Assembly: GCF_008367235.1 (NCBI RefSeq)
Contig: NZ_VTZS01000001.1
Location: forward strand, 434,001-498,000
DNA length: 64,000 nt
Direction: 5' to 3'
Origin: Pareuzebyella sediminis
Lineage (GTDB): Bacteria > Bacteroidota > Bacteroidia > Flavobacteriales > Flavobacteriaceae
In this document: positions 31,189 to 39,791 of the stretch, in pieces
Numbering within the stretch: position 1 is the stretch's first letter
How the letters are laid out: the number at the start of each line of letters is the position of its first letter
Notes under the pieces: model-generated
Database searches by the model: none
What the model saw: the letters and a program-made list of their open reading frames with translations, nothing else
Told to the model about the DNA's origin: nothing
Made by a program: the position numbers and the translations under genes

Positions 31189-34100
31189 ATGACAACTTTG
31201 CTCAAGAAGTTTTTTTTCTCTACCCGCTTAATGGCCATCCTTTTTATCACTTTTGCTACCGCCATGGCCTTTGGAACTTTCATCGAAAGTAAATATAGCA
31301 CGGAAACGGCACGAATTTGGATTTATAATGCCTGGTGGTTCGAAGCGATCATGGTGTTTTTCGTAATTAACTTTATCGGAAATATGTTTCGATATCGTTT
31401 ATTGCGATGGGAGAAATGGCCGGTATTGACTTTACACCTCTCATGGATTTTAATTATCCTCGGAGCTTTTATTACGCGATACATCAGTTTTGAAGGTATG
31501 ATGCCTATCCGCGAGGGGCAGGCCGAAAACGTTTTTTATTCCGACAAGACCTTTCTCACGGCTTTTGTAGATGGTGAAATTAATGGAGAGCCCAAAAGAA
31601 AGACCCTCCAGGAAGATCTCATTGTAACTGCCGAGGCCATAAAATCGAACTTGCCATGGCGATCCGATTTTAATGGCCAACCTTTTACGATATCCTATGT
31701 CGATTTTATCGACGGCGCCAAAGAGGGGCTGGTCACCGATGAAAATGGTAGTGAGTATTTGAAAATAGTTGAAGCCGGTGATGGTCAAAGACACGAGCAT
31801 TTTCTTGAAAGCGGAACGGTGTCAAGTATTCATGGGGTACTTTTCGCTCTAAATAAACCTACAGAGGGTGCAATTAATATCAAGTTTTCCGAAGATTCAT
31901 ACCAAATTACTTCCCCCTTTGAAGGGCGGTTTATGAGAATGGCCGATCAATTTCAAGGAGAGGTGACCAAAGACAGTTTGCAACCATTACAACTGCGTTC
32001 TTTGTATTCTATGGCGGGAATGCAATTTGTAATTCCTGAACCTATAGTGAAAGGTACATACGGCATCGTAAAAGTACCCAAGGAAGAAATGAACGAGGCG
32101 ACCCTCGATGCTTTAGTCGTTGAGGTGTCGGCCAACGGGGAATCGGTGCGTAAAGAACTGTTGGGGGGCAGGGGAACTGCTTCCTTTACCGAGAAATTCA
32201 ACGTGGGAGGCCTCGATTTTATGCTAAGCTATGGGTCGAAAGTTTATGAACTACCGTTTAGTATTAAGCTCAACGATTTTATAGCAGAAAAATATCCGGG
32301 TACTGAAAAGGGATATAAATCCTTTATGAGCAAGGTCACTATTGAAGACGACCGGCCTTTTGATTACGATATTTTTATGAATCACATTCTTGATCACGAA
32401 GGATATCGCTTCTTTCAGTCCAGTTTTCATCCAGATGAGAAAGGGACCATTTTGTCAGTAAATCATGATCGTTGGGGCACATGGATTACGTATTTAGGCT
32501 ATTTTCTACTGTACATCGGTCTCATGGGAATTATGTTTTTCGGTAAAACCCGCTTTAAAGACCTTGGAACAACCTTGAACAAATTAAAGGCGAAAAAAGC
32601 TACATTAACGGTAATCTTGATATTTGGCTCGTTTTTGAGCATGGCAGGGCAAGAACATACGGTTGACGATGGGCACGACCATTCTAATATGCCTACCCCG
32701 TATCAAATTGACTCCATTATAAAGTCTACGATTGTTTCAAAGGAACACGCGGAAAAATTCGGAAAATTGGTGATACAGGATGAAGGTGGGCGCATGAAGC
32801 CTATCAATACGTTTTCTTCCGAGTTGCTGAGAAAGTTAAGCCTTACCGATAAATATGAAGATATGAACGCCGATCAGGTTTTCCTATCTATGATGATGAT
32901 TCCCCAGGCTTGGTATAACGCCGAGTTCATTGCCATTGATAAAAAGGGGCTAAACGATAGTATTCGTCGGGTCATAGGAGTGCCCGAGGATCAGGAATAT
33001 GCCAAGGCGACCGATTTTTTTGATCAACAGGGCAATTACAAATTGGCCCCTTTTTTAATGGAGGCGACGGGGACGAACATTCCAAATCAGTTTGAAAAAG
33101 ATTTTAAAGAGGCTAATATCCGTCTAAGTCTTCTGGATGAGGCATTAAGTGGTAGAATCGTAAAAATATTCCCCTTGTTGAACGATGAGAACAACAAATG
33201 GATTTCAGCTGTGGAATATCGCGGGGGGCAATATCAAGTTAGTGATTCGCTATATGCCAATTTCGTCAAGAATTCGATTCCCTACTATTTGATGACCTTG
33301 CGAAACGCAAAAGAAACTGGAGACTATTCGGAGGCGAACAAACTTTTAGAAGCCTTCAAACAAAATCAAAGAAACCATGGAAGTGAGGTACTACCTTCCG
33401 AAAATAAAATCAATACCGAAGTAATCTATAATAAACTGGATATCTTCAACCATTTATACCGCCTTTACGCCGTAGTCGGACTATTGATGTTTTTTGTGCT
33501 AGTTTTTCAAATATTCAAAGATCGATCCATTTGGCGCATATCGACCTACTTTTTTAAAGGAACCATTATAATTCTTTTCCTTTGGCATACGGCAGGCTTG
33601 ATTTTACGGTGGTACATATCGGGTCATGCACCTTGGAGCGATGCGTATGAAAGTATTCTTTATGTGTCTTGGGCAACGATGGGAATGGGCTTGTTATTTG
33701 CCCGAAAAAGCGATATGACCATTGCTGCTACTGCTTTTGTGACCTCCATGCTCATGTGGATTGCCCATCAGAACTGGGTGGACCCTGCCATCGGTAATTT
33801 GGTACCTGTTTTAGATAGCTACTGGCTTATGGTTCATGTAGCGGTAATTGTTGCGAGTTATGGGCCTTTAACGGTGGCCATGATTTTGGGGGTTGTCTCG
33901 CTCATATTGATGATTTTCACCAACAAGGACAATAAAGCACATATGGATCTCAATATTAAGGAATTGACGGTGATCAATGAATTGGCCATGACCGTTGGAC
34001 TTGTGATGTTAACCATTGGTAACTTTTTGGGGGGTCAATGGGCCAATGAAAGTTGGGGGCGATATTGGGGGTGGGACCCCAAGGAAACTTGGGCCCTTAT

Positions 34101-34368
34101 TTCGATAATGGTCTATGCCTTTGTCATTCATACTCGTTTGGTACCTGGTCTTAGGGGCAGATGGACTCTTAACTTTTTGAGCGTTATAGCCTTTGGTAGT
34201 ATAATGATGACGTATTTAGGGGTGAATTACTATCTCGTCGGTCTGCACAGCTACGGCCAAAGTGGCTCTGCGGCCATTACACCTGATTACGTATGGTATA
34301 TTGCTTTAGGGGCCTTGATTTTAGGAGCCATCAGTTATTGGAGATATCGGGTCAATTACGTCAAATAG
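31189..34368 (+). CDS. ccsBA: Fused cytochrome c biogenesis protein CcsB-CcsA (System II)
   Basis: The 1059-residue membrane protein joins a ResB/CcsB half to a CcsA half, which together carry heme across the membrane and attach it to CXXCH apocytochromes outside. The N-terminal half has three membrane spans (FSTRLMAILFITFATAMAFG, WWFEAIMVFFVINFIG, LTLHLSWILIILGAF), a large extracytoplasmic domain and a fourth span near residue 440. A second long soluble region contains a His/Asp-rich stretch (DDGHDHSN). The C-terminal CcsA half ends with the tryptophan-rich heme motif WGRYWGWDPKETW (~955-967) and flanking His residues. Fused forms of this length are usual in Bacteroidetes. It implies that c-type cytochromes are made. 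No partner thioredoxin is adjacent. Confidence 0.94.
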   Translation: MTTLLKKFFFSTRLMAILFITFATAMAFGTFIESKYSTETARIWIYNAWWFEAIMVFFVINFIGNMFRYRLLRWEKWPVLTLHLSWILIILGAFITRYISFEGMMPIREGQAENVFYSDKTFLTAFVDGEINGEPKRKTLQEDLIVTAEAIKSNLPWRSDFNGQPFTISYVDFIDGAKEGLVTDENGSEYLKIVEAGDGQRHEHFLESGTVSSIHGVLFALNKPTEGAINIKFSEDSYQITSPFEGRFMRMADQFQGEVTKDSLQPLQLRSLYSMAGMQFVIPEPIVKGTYGIVKVPKEEMNEATLDALVVEVSANGESVRKELLGGRGTASFTEKFNVGGLDFMLSYGSKVYELPFSIKLNDFIAEKYPGTEKGYKSFMSKVTIEDDRPFDYDIFMNHILDHEGYRFFQSSFHPDEKGTILSVNHDRWGTWITYLGYFLLYIGLMGIMFFGKTRFKDLGTTLNKLKAKKATLTVILIFGSFLSMAGQEHTVDDGHDHSNMPTPYQIDSIIKSTIVSKEHAEKFGKLVIQDEGGRMKPINTFSSELLRKLSLTDKYEDMNADQVFLSMMMIPQAWYNAEFIAIDKKGLNDSIRRVIGVPEDQEYAKATDFFDQQGNYKLAPFLMEATGTNIPNQFEKDFKEANIRLSLLDEALSGRIVKIFPLLNDENNKWISAVEYRGGQYQVSDSLYANFVKNSIPYYLMTLRNAKETGDYSEANKLLEAFKQNQRNHGSEVLPSENKINTEVIYNKLDIFNHLYRLYAVVGLLMFFVLVFQIFKDRSIWRISTYFFKGTIIILFLWHTAGLILRWYISGHAPWSDAYESILYVSWATMGMGLLFARKSDMTIAATAFVTSMLMWIAHQNWVDPAIGNLVPVLDSYWLMVHVAVIVASYGPLTVAMILGVVSLILMIFTNKDNKAHMDLNIKELTVINELAMTVGLVMLTIGNFLGGQWANESWGRYWGWDPKETWALISIMVYAFVIHTRLVPGLRGRWTLNFLSVIAFGSIMMTYLGVNYYLVGLHSYGQSGSAAITPDYVWYIALGALILGAISYWRYRVNYVK

Positions 34369-34438
34369 TTCGAAATAGTTGCAATTTTTACTATGTTTGA
34401 TCTACCAGTGAATGGGCGAAATGAATGTCCAGTGAACC

Positions 34439-36964
34439 ATGAAGATTAAAAGAAGAAAATTTCTGCAGAACCTTGGACTCGCCGTTCCTTTTTTGGCGAG
34501 TTCATTTGATCCCACCTCCGCAAAGAATACTCCAGATACTACAGTAAGACCTAGATCGAAGCCTGCTTCGTTTTATCAGTCCTTTAATGATATAAATAAC
34601 CGAATATGGATCGGTAAAGATTTTTGGGCGGTGCCCATGGAGGATTGGAAGATAAAAAATGGACATCTTTTATTTTCAGGGGTTAAAAAGAACGCGCGAT
34701 TACATGTGCTCACCCAGGTGTTAAAAAAGGGAAAAGGAAACTTTGTAGTAGAAGGTGAGTTGGGTTTGAAAGACACATACATAGGCGTCACCACCACAGG
34801 TTTTGCCTTAGGAATTAAGGATACCACCGATCCGGACAGTGTGAAGGCGGCCTGCTATTTCGGGAAAGGTGTCTCTATAGGAATTTCTACGGACGGAACT
34901 CTCTTTATTGATGAAAAAACTACGACGCTACCAAAAGGTTTTAATAGGAAGGGATTTTCGTTAAAGGTACTGGGTTCGAGTGACGGAAGCACCACGCAAT
35001 TGAAGCTTGTCGCCACGGACAAAAAAGGGCAAAGTGTAAGTTTGGATCATGTGGTCGCAGATGTCTGTGAAGGCCTTGTTGCTATAGAAAATCGAACAAG
35101 TGCTAAGAGCGATATGCCCTTTTTTTGGGAATGGATTGAGATTTCTGGCGAAAAAACGGAGCACAGGCCCGAGAACAGTTTTGGCCCTATACTCTTGGCC
35201 ATGTATACGCTATCTGAATCAAGGCTGCGCATGACCGCCCAATTGCCTCCAATGGGTCAAAAAGATTCAGACGAAGTGAAACTTCAATTCCAGAAGGGTG
35301 GTCAATGGCGTACTGAAGCTAGTGTAGAAATTGACCCGGTATCATTTACCGGTATTTTTACCATTGATGAGTATCAAGCCATTGAGGATGTAAAATACCG
35401 ATTGGTCTACGAGCTAGACGGTAAGGAACATTATTATGAAGGCACCATAAGAAAAGAACCATTGGATAGGCCATTACTTTTTGGAGGGTTGACCTGTCAA
35501 GAATGGGGAGGATACCCATACCGTCCTTTAGTTGAAAATCTTGAAAAATCTAATCCCGATATGCTCTATTTCTCAGGCGACCAACTCTATGAAGGTAATG
35601 GGGGATATCCTATTAAGCGTGCACCTGAAGACGATGCTATTCTAAATTATTTAGGAAAATGGTTTATGTTCGGATGGGCTTTTGGCCACTTGCTTCGAGA
35701 TCGGCCCAGTATATGTACCCCAGACGATCACGATGTATATCAAGGTAATCTTTGGGGCGAGGCGGGGGAACGAATAACGATCGAAGCGTGGGAGAAAGTG
35801 AAGGACGCCCATGGCGGGTTGGTACAAACGGCAAAAATGGTCAATGTGGTGAACCGTACCCAATGCGGTCACTTGCCCGAAGCTTTTGACACCACACTTT
35901 TGAAATCGGGAATGACTACCTGGTATACCCATTTGGTATATGGCAAGGTCAGTTTTGCTATTATAAGTGATCGGTTGTTTAAATCCGGTCCCGAGAGAAT
36001 TAGGAAAGGTACAGGAAGAATCGACCATCTTATCGAACCTACGGACCCAAATGATTTAGATGCCAAAGAATTGACATTGGTAGGAAATCGTCAACTTGAT
36101 TTTTTGAACGTATGGGTAAGCGATTGGGAGGGGGCGAATATGAAGGTACTGCTCAGTCAGACACTTTTTGCGAATGTGGCCACCCATCACGGCCCGCAAA
36201 AAGAATTCTTATTCGGTGACCTGGATTCCGGCGGGTGGCCGAAATCCAAAAGAGATCATGTAATCGATGTGGTGAGAAAAGCTGCGGTATTTCATATTAA
36301 TGGAGATCAGCATCTACCTTTCTTGGTTAAATATGGAATCGAAGCTGAAAAGGATGGGATTTGGGCCTTCTGTACGCCAGCAATATCTACCGGTTATCCG
36401 AGATGGGCTGAACCTGACAAGATGAACATGCCGTTTACTGATCGTCCTTCACATCAATTGCCGAATACTGGGAATTATCGTGATGGTTTTGGTAATACAA
36501 ACTTCGTGTATGCCGTGGGAAATCCTACAGATGACTTTCATGATGAGCAGAATAGGTATGTCAAAGCCCATAAAAAAGCCTCGGGCTATGGGCTTGTTAC
36601 TTTCGATACAAAAGCTAGAACGATAAAAATGGAAGCGATTAGATTTTTGGCGAATGCATCCGAAGAGCCAGAAATCAACACCTATCCAGGATGGCCGCTA
36701 ACCATTAAGCAAGTTGACAATGATGGGAGAAGACCTTTGGGTTATCTACCTCGCTTGCAAATTCTTAAGTCCGATCAATTGGTACAAGTGTACAAGGAAG
36801 ATGACAATACGTTAGTGAGCGCAATACGGGTAAAAGGCACCTCATATACTCCTTCTGTTTATGAAATGGGTACATATACCGTAGTCGTAGGTGAGAAGAA
36901 TCGGCAAACCATCAAAAATGTACAAATAACCAGAGATCCTGAGGCAGTTATCAGGTTGGATTAG
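34439..36964 (+). CDS. PhoD-like alkaline phosphatase family protein, Tat-exported
   Basis: This 841-residue protein begins with a Tat-type signal (KRRKFLQNLG then LAVPFLASSF). An N-terminal ~330-residue region with beta-sandwich character (LHVLTQVLKKGKGNFVVEGELG) precedes a PhoD-like metallophosphatase core. The metal-binding segments are FGGLTCQEW, MLYFSGDQLYEGNGGY, CTPDDHDVYQGN, LLSQTLFANV and FHINGDQHL. The DQ/DDHD/GDQH residues are the expected metal ligands of the family. It probably cleaves phosphodiesters or phosphomonoesters in the periplasm. The length exceeds classical PhoD (~550) because of the N-terminal extension. It lies 70 bases after ccsBA. Exact specificity is not determined. 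Confidence 0.88.
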   Translation: MKIKRRKFLQNLGLAVPFLASSFDPTSAKNTPDTTVRPRSKPASFYQSFNDINNRIWIGKDFWAVPMEDWKIKNGHLLFSGVKKNARLHVLTQVLKKGKGNFVVEGELGLKDTYIGVTTTGFALGIKDTTDPDSVKAACYFGKGVSIGISTDGTLFIDEKTTTLPKGFNRKGFSLKVLGSSDGSTTQLKLVATDKKGQSVSLDHVVADVCEGLVAIENRTSAKSDMPFFWEWIEISGEKTEHRPENSFGPILLAMYTLSESRLRMTAQLPPMGQKDSDEVKLQFQKGGQWRTEASVEIDPVSFTGIFTIDEYQAIEDVKYRLVYELDGKEHYYEGTIRKEPLDRPLLFGGLTCQEWGGYPYRPLVENLEKSNPDMLYFSGDQLYEGNGGYPIKRAPEDDAILNYLGKWFMFGWAFGHLLRDRPSICTPDDHDVYQGNLWGEAGERITIEAWEKVKDAHGGLVQTAKMVNVVNRTQCGHLPEAFDTTLLKSGMTTWYTHLVYGKVSFAIISDRLFKSGPERIRKGTGRIDHLIEPTDPNDLDAKELTLVGNRQLDFLNVWVSDWEGANMKVLLSQTLFANVATHHGPQKEFLFGDLDSGGWPKSKRDHVIDVVRKAAVFHINGDQHLPFLVKYGIEAEKDGIWAFCTPAISTGYPRWAEPDKMNMPFTDRPSHQLPNTGNYRDGFGNTNFVYAVGNPTDDFHDEQNRYVKAHKKASGYGLVTFDTKARTIKMEAIRFLANASEEPEINTYPGWPLTIKQVDNDGRRPLGYLPRLQILKSDQLVQVYKEDDNTLVSAIRVKGTSYTPSVYEMGTYTVVVGEKNRQTIKNVQITRDPEAVIRLD

Positions 36965-37065
36965 CCCCTAAAAGACATATAAGCAACTGCTGTAAGATAT
37001 TGGTCTTATCTCGCAACAATGCCGAACTGGATTCAATTTTCAAAAAACAGGCGTTCAACACTGTG

Positions 37066-37356
37066 CTATTCGATATCAATATCTTCAAAACTGGAAATAG
37101 TGATATCTACCGGTTTTGATGTTTTAGGTTCCTTTATTTGAAATTTGAGGGTATCGGCATGTACCCTGTTTTGAGAATCGATGGTGGGCTTGTCCTGCCA
37201 TTTTAGGTTCGTAGATGTAGCGGGTTTTTCCTTGTTATCCTTTTCCGAGGCCACTGAACTTGAAAATTCTTTTTCTTCACCTGATAGCGAAATGGCTAAG
37301 ATCAGAATAATAAAAAGAACGTGCATGGCAATTTTTTTCAAGGGGGAACGAATCAT
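37066..37356 (-). CDS. Small exported or membrane-anchored protein of unknown function
   Basis: The 96-residue protein has one hydrophobic N-terminal segment (KIAMHVLFIILILAISLSG, residues 8-26) that can be a signal peptide or anchor. A Ser/Glu/Lys/Thr-rich linker follows, then a short polar tail with LKFQIKEPKTSKPVDITISS. No family is recognised. It lies alone between convergent (PhoD side) and divergent (MATE side) neighbours. Coding character is plausible because the frame has a signal-like start and a normal composition, but it could be lineage-specific or spurious. Confidence 0.5.
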   Translation of the reverse strand: MIRSPLKKIAMHVLFIILILAISLSGEEKEFSSSVASEKDNKEKPATSTNLKWQDKPTIDSQNRVHADTLKFQIKEPKTSKPVDITISSFEDIDIE

Positions 37357-37581
37357 GGCCTACAGGTTAAGTAGAAGAGGAACGTATTTTTAGGTGCTTT
37401 TAGTATCTTTTCTAATTTCCATTTTTCCAATTCACAATTTTTTCGCACTTTTATGCCATCATGAAGTACTAAGAATTATGTTTTTCTATCATGTCGCTTG
37501 GGTCAATCCCAATAAATAATCGATTTACTTCTTTCGATTCCTTTCGACATTTTTCCACGTTGTACAACATAATTAACTATC

Positions 37582-38991
37582 ATGAGAAATTATACAAGAA
37601 TTTCCTTTAAGAGACTTTTTCAGCATTTTGTGGTCGCCGTGACGGGCAAGGACACTGAATTTACCACCGGAAGTATTCGCAAAGCTATTTTTATGCTCTC
37701 CATTCCGATGATATTAGAGATGATGATGGAATCTATCTTTGCTATAGTTGACATTGCCTACGTCTCCAAGGTCAGTGTCAATGCCGTAGCAACAATTGGG
37801 CTGACCGAATCGGTAATTACTTTGGTATATGCACTTGCAATTGGCCTGAGTATGGCCGCGACCGCAATAGTAGCCAGAAGAATCGGAGAGAAAAATAGTC
37901 AAGGTGCCAGGGAAGCGGCGGTACAGGCTATTTTTCTAGGTGTCGCCATTTCGCTTTTAATCGGGTTCTTTGGCTACTTCTTTGCCCAAGATATCCTGGC
38001 CCTTATGGGGGCGAAACAAGATTTGATCGACGAGGGCTTTGGCTATACCCAATGGCTTATAGGAGGTAATATTACCATAGTACTCCTATTTTTGATCAAC
38101 GCTATTTTCAGGGGTGCCGGAGATGCATCGATTGCTATGTGGACCTTGATTCTTTCCAATGGATTGAATATTATTTTAGATCCCCTGTTTATATTCGGTT
38201 GGGGGCCCATTCCTGAATTCGGGGTCATGGGGGCCGCTATCGCAACGAATATTGGACGGGGATCTGCAGTGATTTTTCAGCTGATCGTTTTGTTCTATGG
38301 ATGGAGTCGAATTAAATTGAGTCTCGCTAATTTAGGCGTAAATATCAGCATGATGTTTAACCTAATTAAAGTTTCTTTGGGAGGAATTGCACAATTTCTC
38401 ATCGGCACTTCCAGTTGGGTTTTCTTAATGCGCTTAATGTCGGAATTTGGCAGTGAAGTGCTTGCCGGTTACACTATAGCCATACGGGTGATGATGTTTA
38501 CTTTAATGCCATCTTGGGGAATGAGCAATGCAGCGGCAACCTTGGTCGGTCAGAACTTGGGTGCGCAACGGCCAGACCGTGCTGAAACATCGGTCTGGAA
38601 AACAGGAAAATACAATGCTGTATTTATGGGCCTGGTTTCCTTATTTTATCTTTTTTATGCCCATGAAATCATAGCGTGGTTTAATGAAAACCCCGTCGTA
38701 ATCAATAACGGAGGGCTTTGCTTGCAAGTTATAGCGGCCGGTTACATTTTTTATGCGTATGGAATGGTGGTAACACAAGCCTTTAACGGTGCAGGTGATA
38801 CAGGAACACCTACTAAGATCAATCTTTTCGCTTTTTGGTTTTTTCAGCTTCCCTTGGCTTATTTGGGTGCCATTACCTTTGAGTTGGGGGCTCTGGGGGT
38901 TTTTCTGGCCATTACAATGGCAGAAGTACTTTTAACCGTCATATCGATTTTTTGGTTCAGAAAAGGCAATTGGAAAAAAGTACAGGTGTAA
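37582..38991 (+). CDS. MATE family efflux transporter
   Basis: The 469-residue protein has 12 hydrophobic segments in two homologous halves, starting with IRKAIFMLSIPMILEMMMES (48-67). MATE marks include the conserved ATAIVARRIGEKNSQGA loop, AIFRGAGDASIAMWT in the first half and its repeat AFNGAGDTGTPTKIN in the second, and NLGAQRPDRAE. MATE proteins extrude cationic drugs or metabolites in exchange for Na+ or H+. The substrate is not readable. The ~45-residue cytoplasmic N-terminus before the first span is somewhat longer than usual. bshB1 follows after 77 bases on the same strand. Confidence 0.93.
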   Translation: MRNYTRISFKRLFQHFVVAVTGKDTEFTTGSIRKAIFMLSIPMILEMMMESIFAIVDIAYVSKVSVNAVATIGLTESVITLVYALAIGLSMAATAIVARRIGEKNSQGAREAAVQAIFLGVAISLLIGFFGYFFAQDILALMGAKQDLIDEGFGYTQWLIGGNITIVLLFLINAIFRGAGDASIAMWTLILSNGLNIILDPLFIFGWGPIPEFGVMGAAIATNIGRGSAVIFQLIVLFYGWSRIKLSLANLGVNISMMFNLIKVSLGGIAQFLIGTSSWVFLMRLMSEFGSEVLAGYTIAIRVMMFTLMPSWGMSNAAATLVGQNLGAQRPDRAETSVWKTGKYNAVFMGLVSLFYLFYAHEIIAWFNENPVVINNGGLCLQVIAAGYIFYAYGMVVTQAFNGAGDTGTPTKINLFAFWFFQLPLAYLGAITFELGALGVFLAITMAEVLLTVISIFWFRKGNWKKVQV

Positions 38992-39068
38992 ACCCCTATT
39001 TTCATAACTTTAGCATCAACATTTTTTTAGACGATATTCTAAAATTTTTACCAGTAAATTCGAATTAA

Positions 39069-39791
39069 ATGAAATTAGACATTTTAGCTTTTGGTGCACA
39101 CCCAGATGATGTAGAGTTAGGTGCAGGCGCTACTATTGCAAAAGAGGTTGCCAATGGCAAGAAAGTTGGGATTGTAGACTTGACCCGTGGCGAATTAGGA
39201 ACAAGGGGCTCGGCCGAAATTAGGCATGCTGAGGCATCTAAATCCGCCGATATTTTGGGGGTACAGGTTCGTGAAAACTTATGTTTTGATGATGGTTTTT
39301 TCGTGAACGACAAAGAGCACCAGCTGCAGGTGATTCGACTTTTACGAAAATATCGGCCAGATATCGTTTTGTGCAATGCAATTTACGATCGCCATATCGA
39401 TCATGGAAAGGGGAGTGACCTAGTGAGTGATGCCTGCTTTTTAAGCGGACTGGTTAAAATTGATACGAAGGCCGAAGGTGACGATCAATGGCAAGATCCT
39501 TGGCGCCCAAAGTCCGTTTACCATTTTATTCAATGGAAAAATATCGAACCCGATTTCGTGGTTGATGTTTCAGATTTCATAGATAAAAAGATGGAAGCTA
39601 TTTTGGCATATTCTTCGCAGTTTTATGACCCGAAAAGTAACGAACCTGATACGCCCATCAGCAGTAAGAATTTTGTAGACAGCATCAAATACAGGGCTAG
39701 AGACCTAGGGCGTCTGACCGGGGTAGAGTATGGGGAAGGATTTACGACGGAAAGGTATCTTGCCGTGAAACATTTAGACGATCTTATTTAA
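39069..39791 (+). CDS. bshB1: Bacillithiol biosynthesis deacetylase BshB1
   Basis: BshB1 removes the acetyl group from N-acetylglucosaminyl malate to give glucosaminyl malate, the second step of bacillithiol synthesis. The 240-residue PIG-L-type enzyme has the zinc motif AHPDDVE (11-17), GELGTRGSAEIRHAEA (34-49) and YDRHIDHGKGSDLVSDACFLSGL (in blocks) carrying the second His set, and ends LGRLTGVEYGEGFTTERYLAV, the usual BshB1 tail. bshA and bshC are not in the window. The gene is convergent with the histidine kinase on the other strand, and their stop codons overlap (39788-39791). Assignment is confident from the full-length motif order. Confidence 0.93.
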   Translation: MKLDILAFGAHPDDVELGAGATIAKEVANGKKVGIVDLTRGELGTRGSAEIRHAEASKSADILGVQVRENLCFDDGFFVNDKEHQLQVIRLLRKYRPDIVLCNAIYDRHIDHGKGSDLVSDACFLSGLVKIDTKAEGDDQWQDPWRPKSVYHFIQWKNIEPDFVVDVSDFIDKKMEAILAYSSQFYDPKSNEPDTPISSKNFVDSIKYRARDLGRLTGVEYGEGFTTERYLAVKHLDDLI

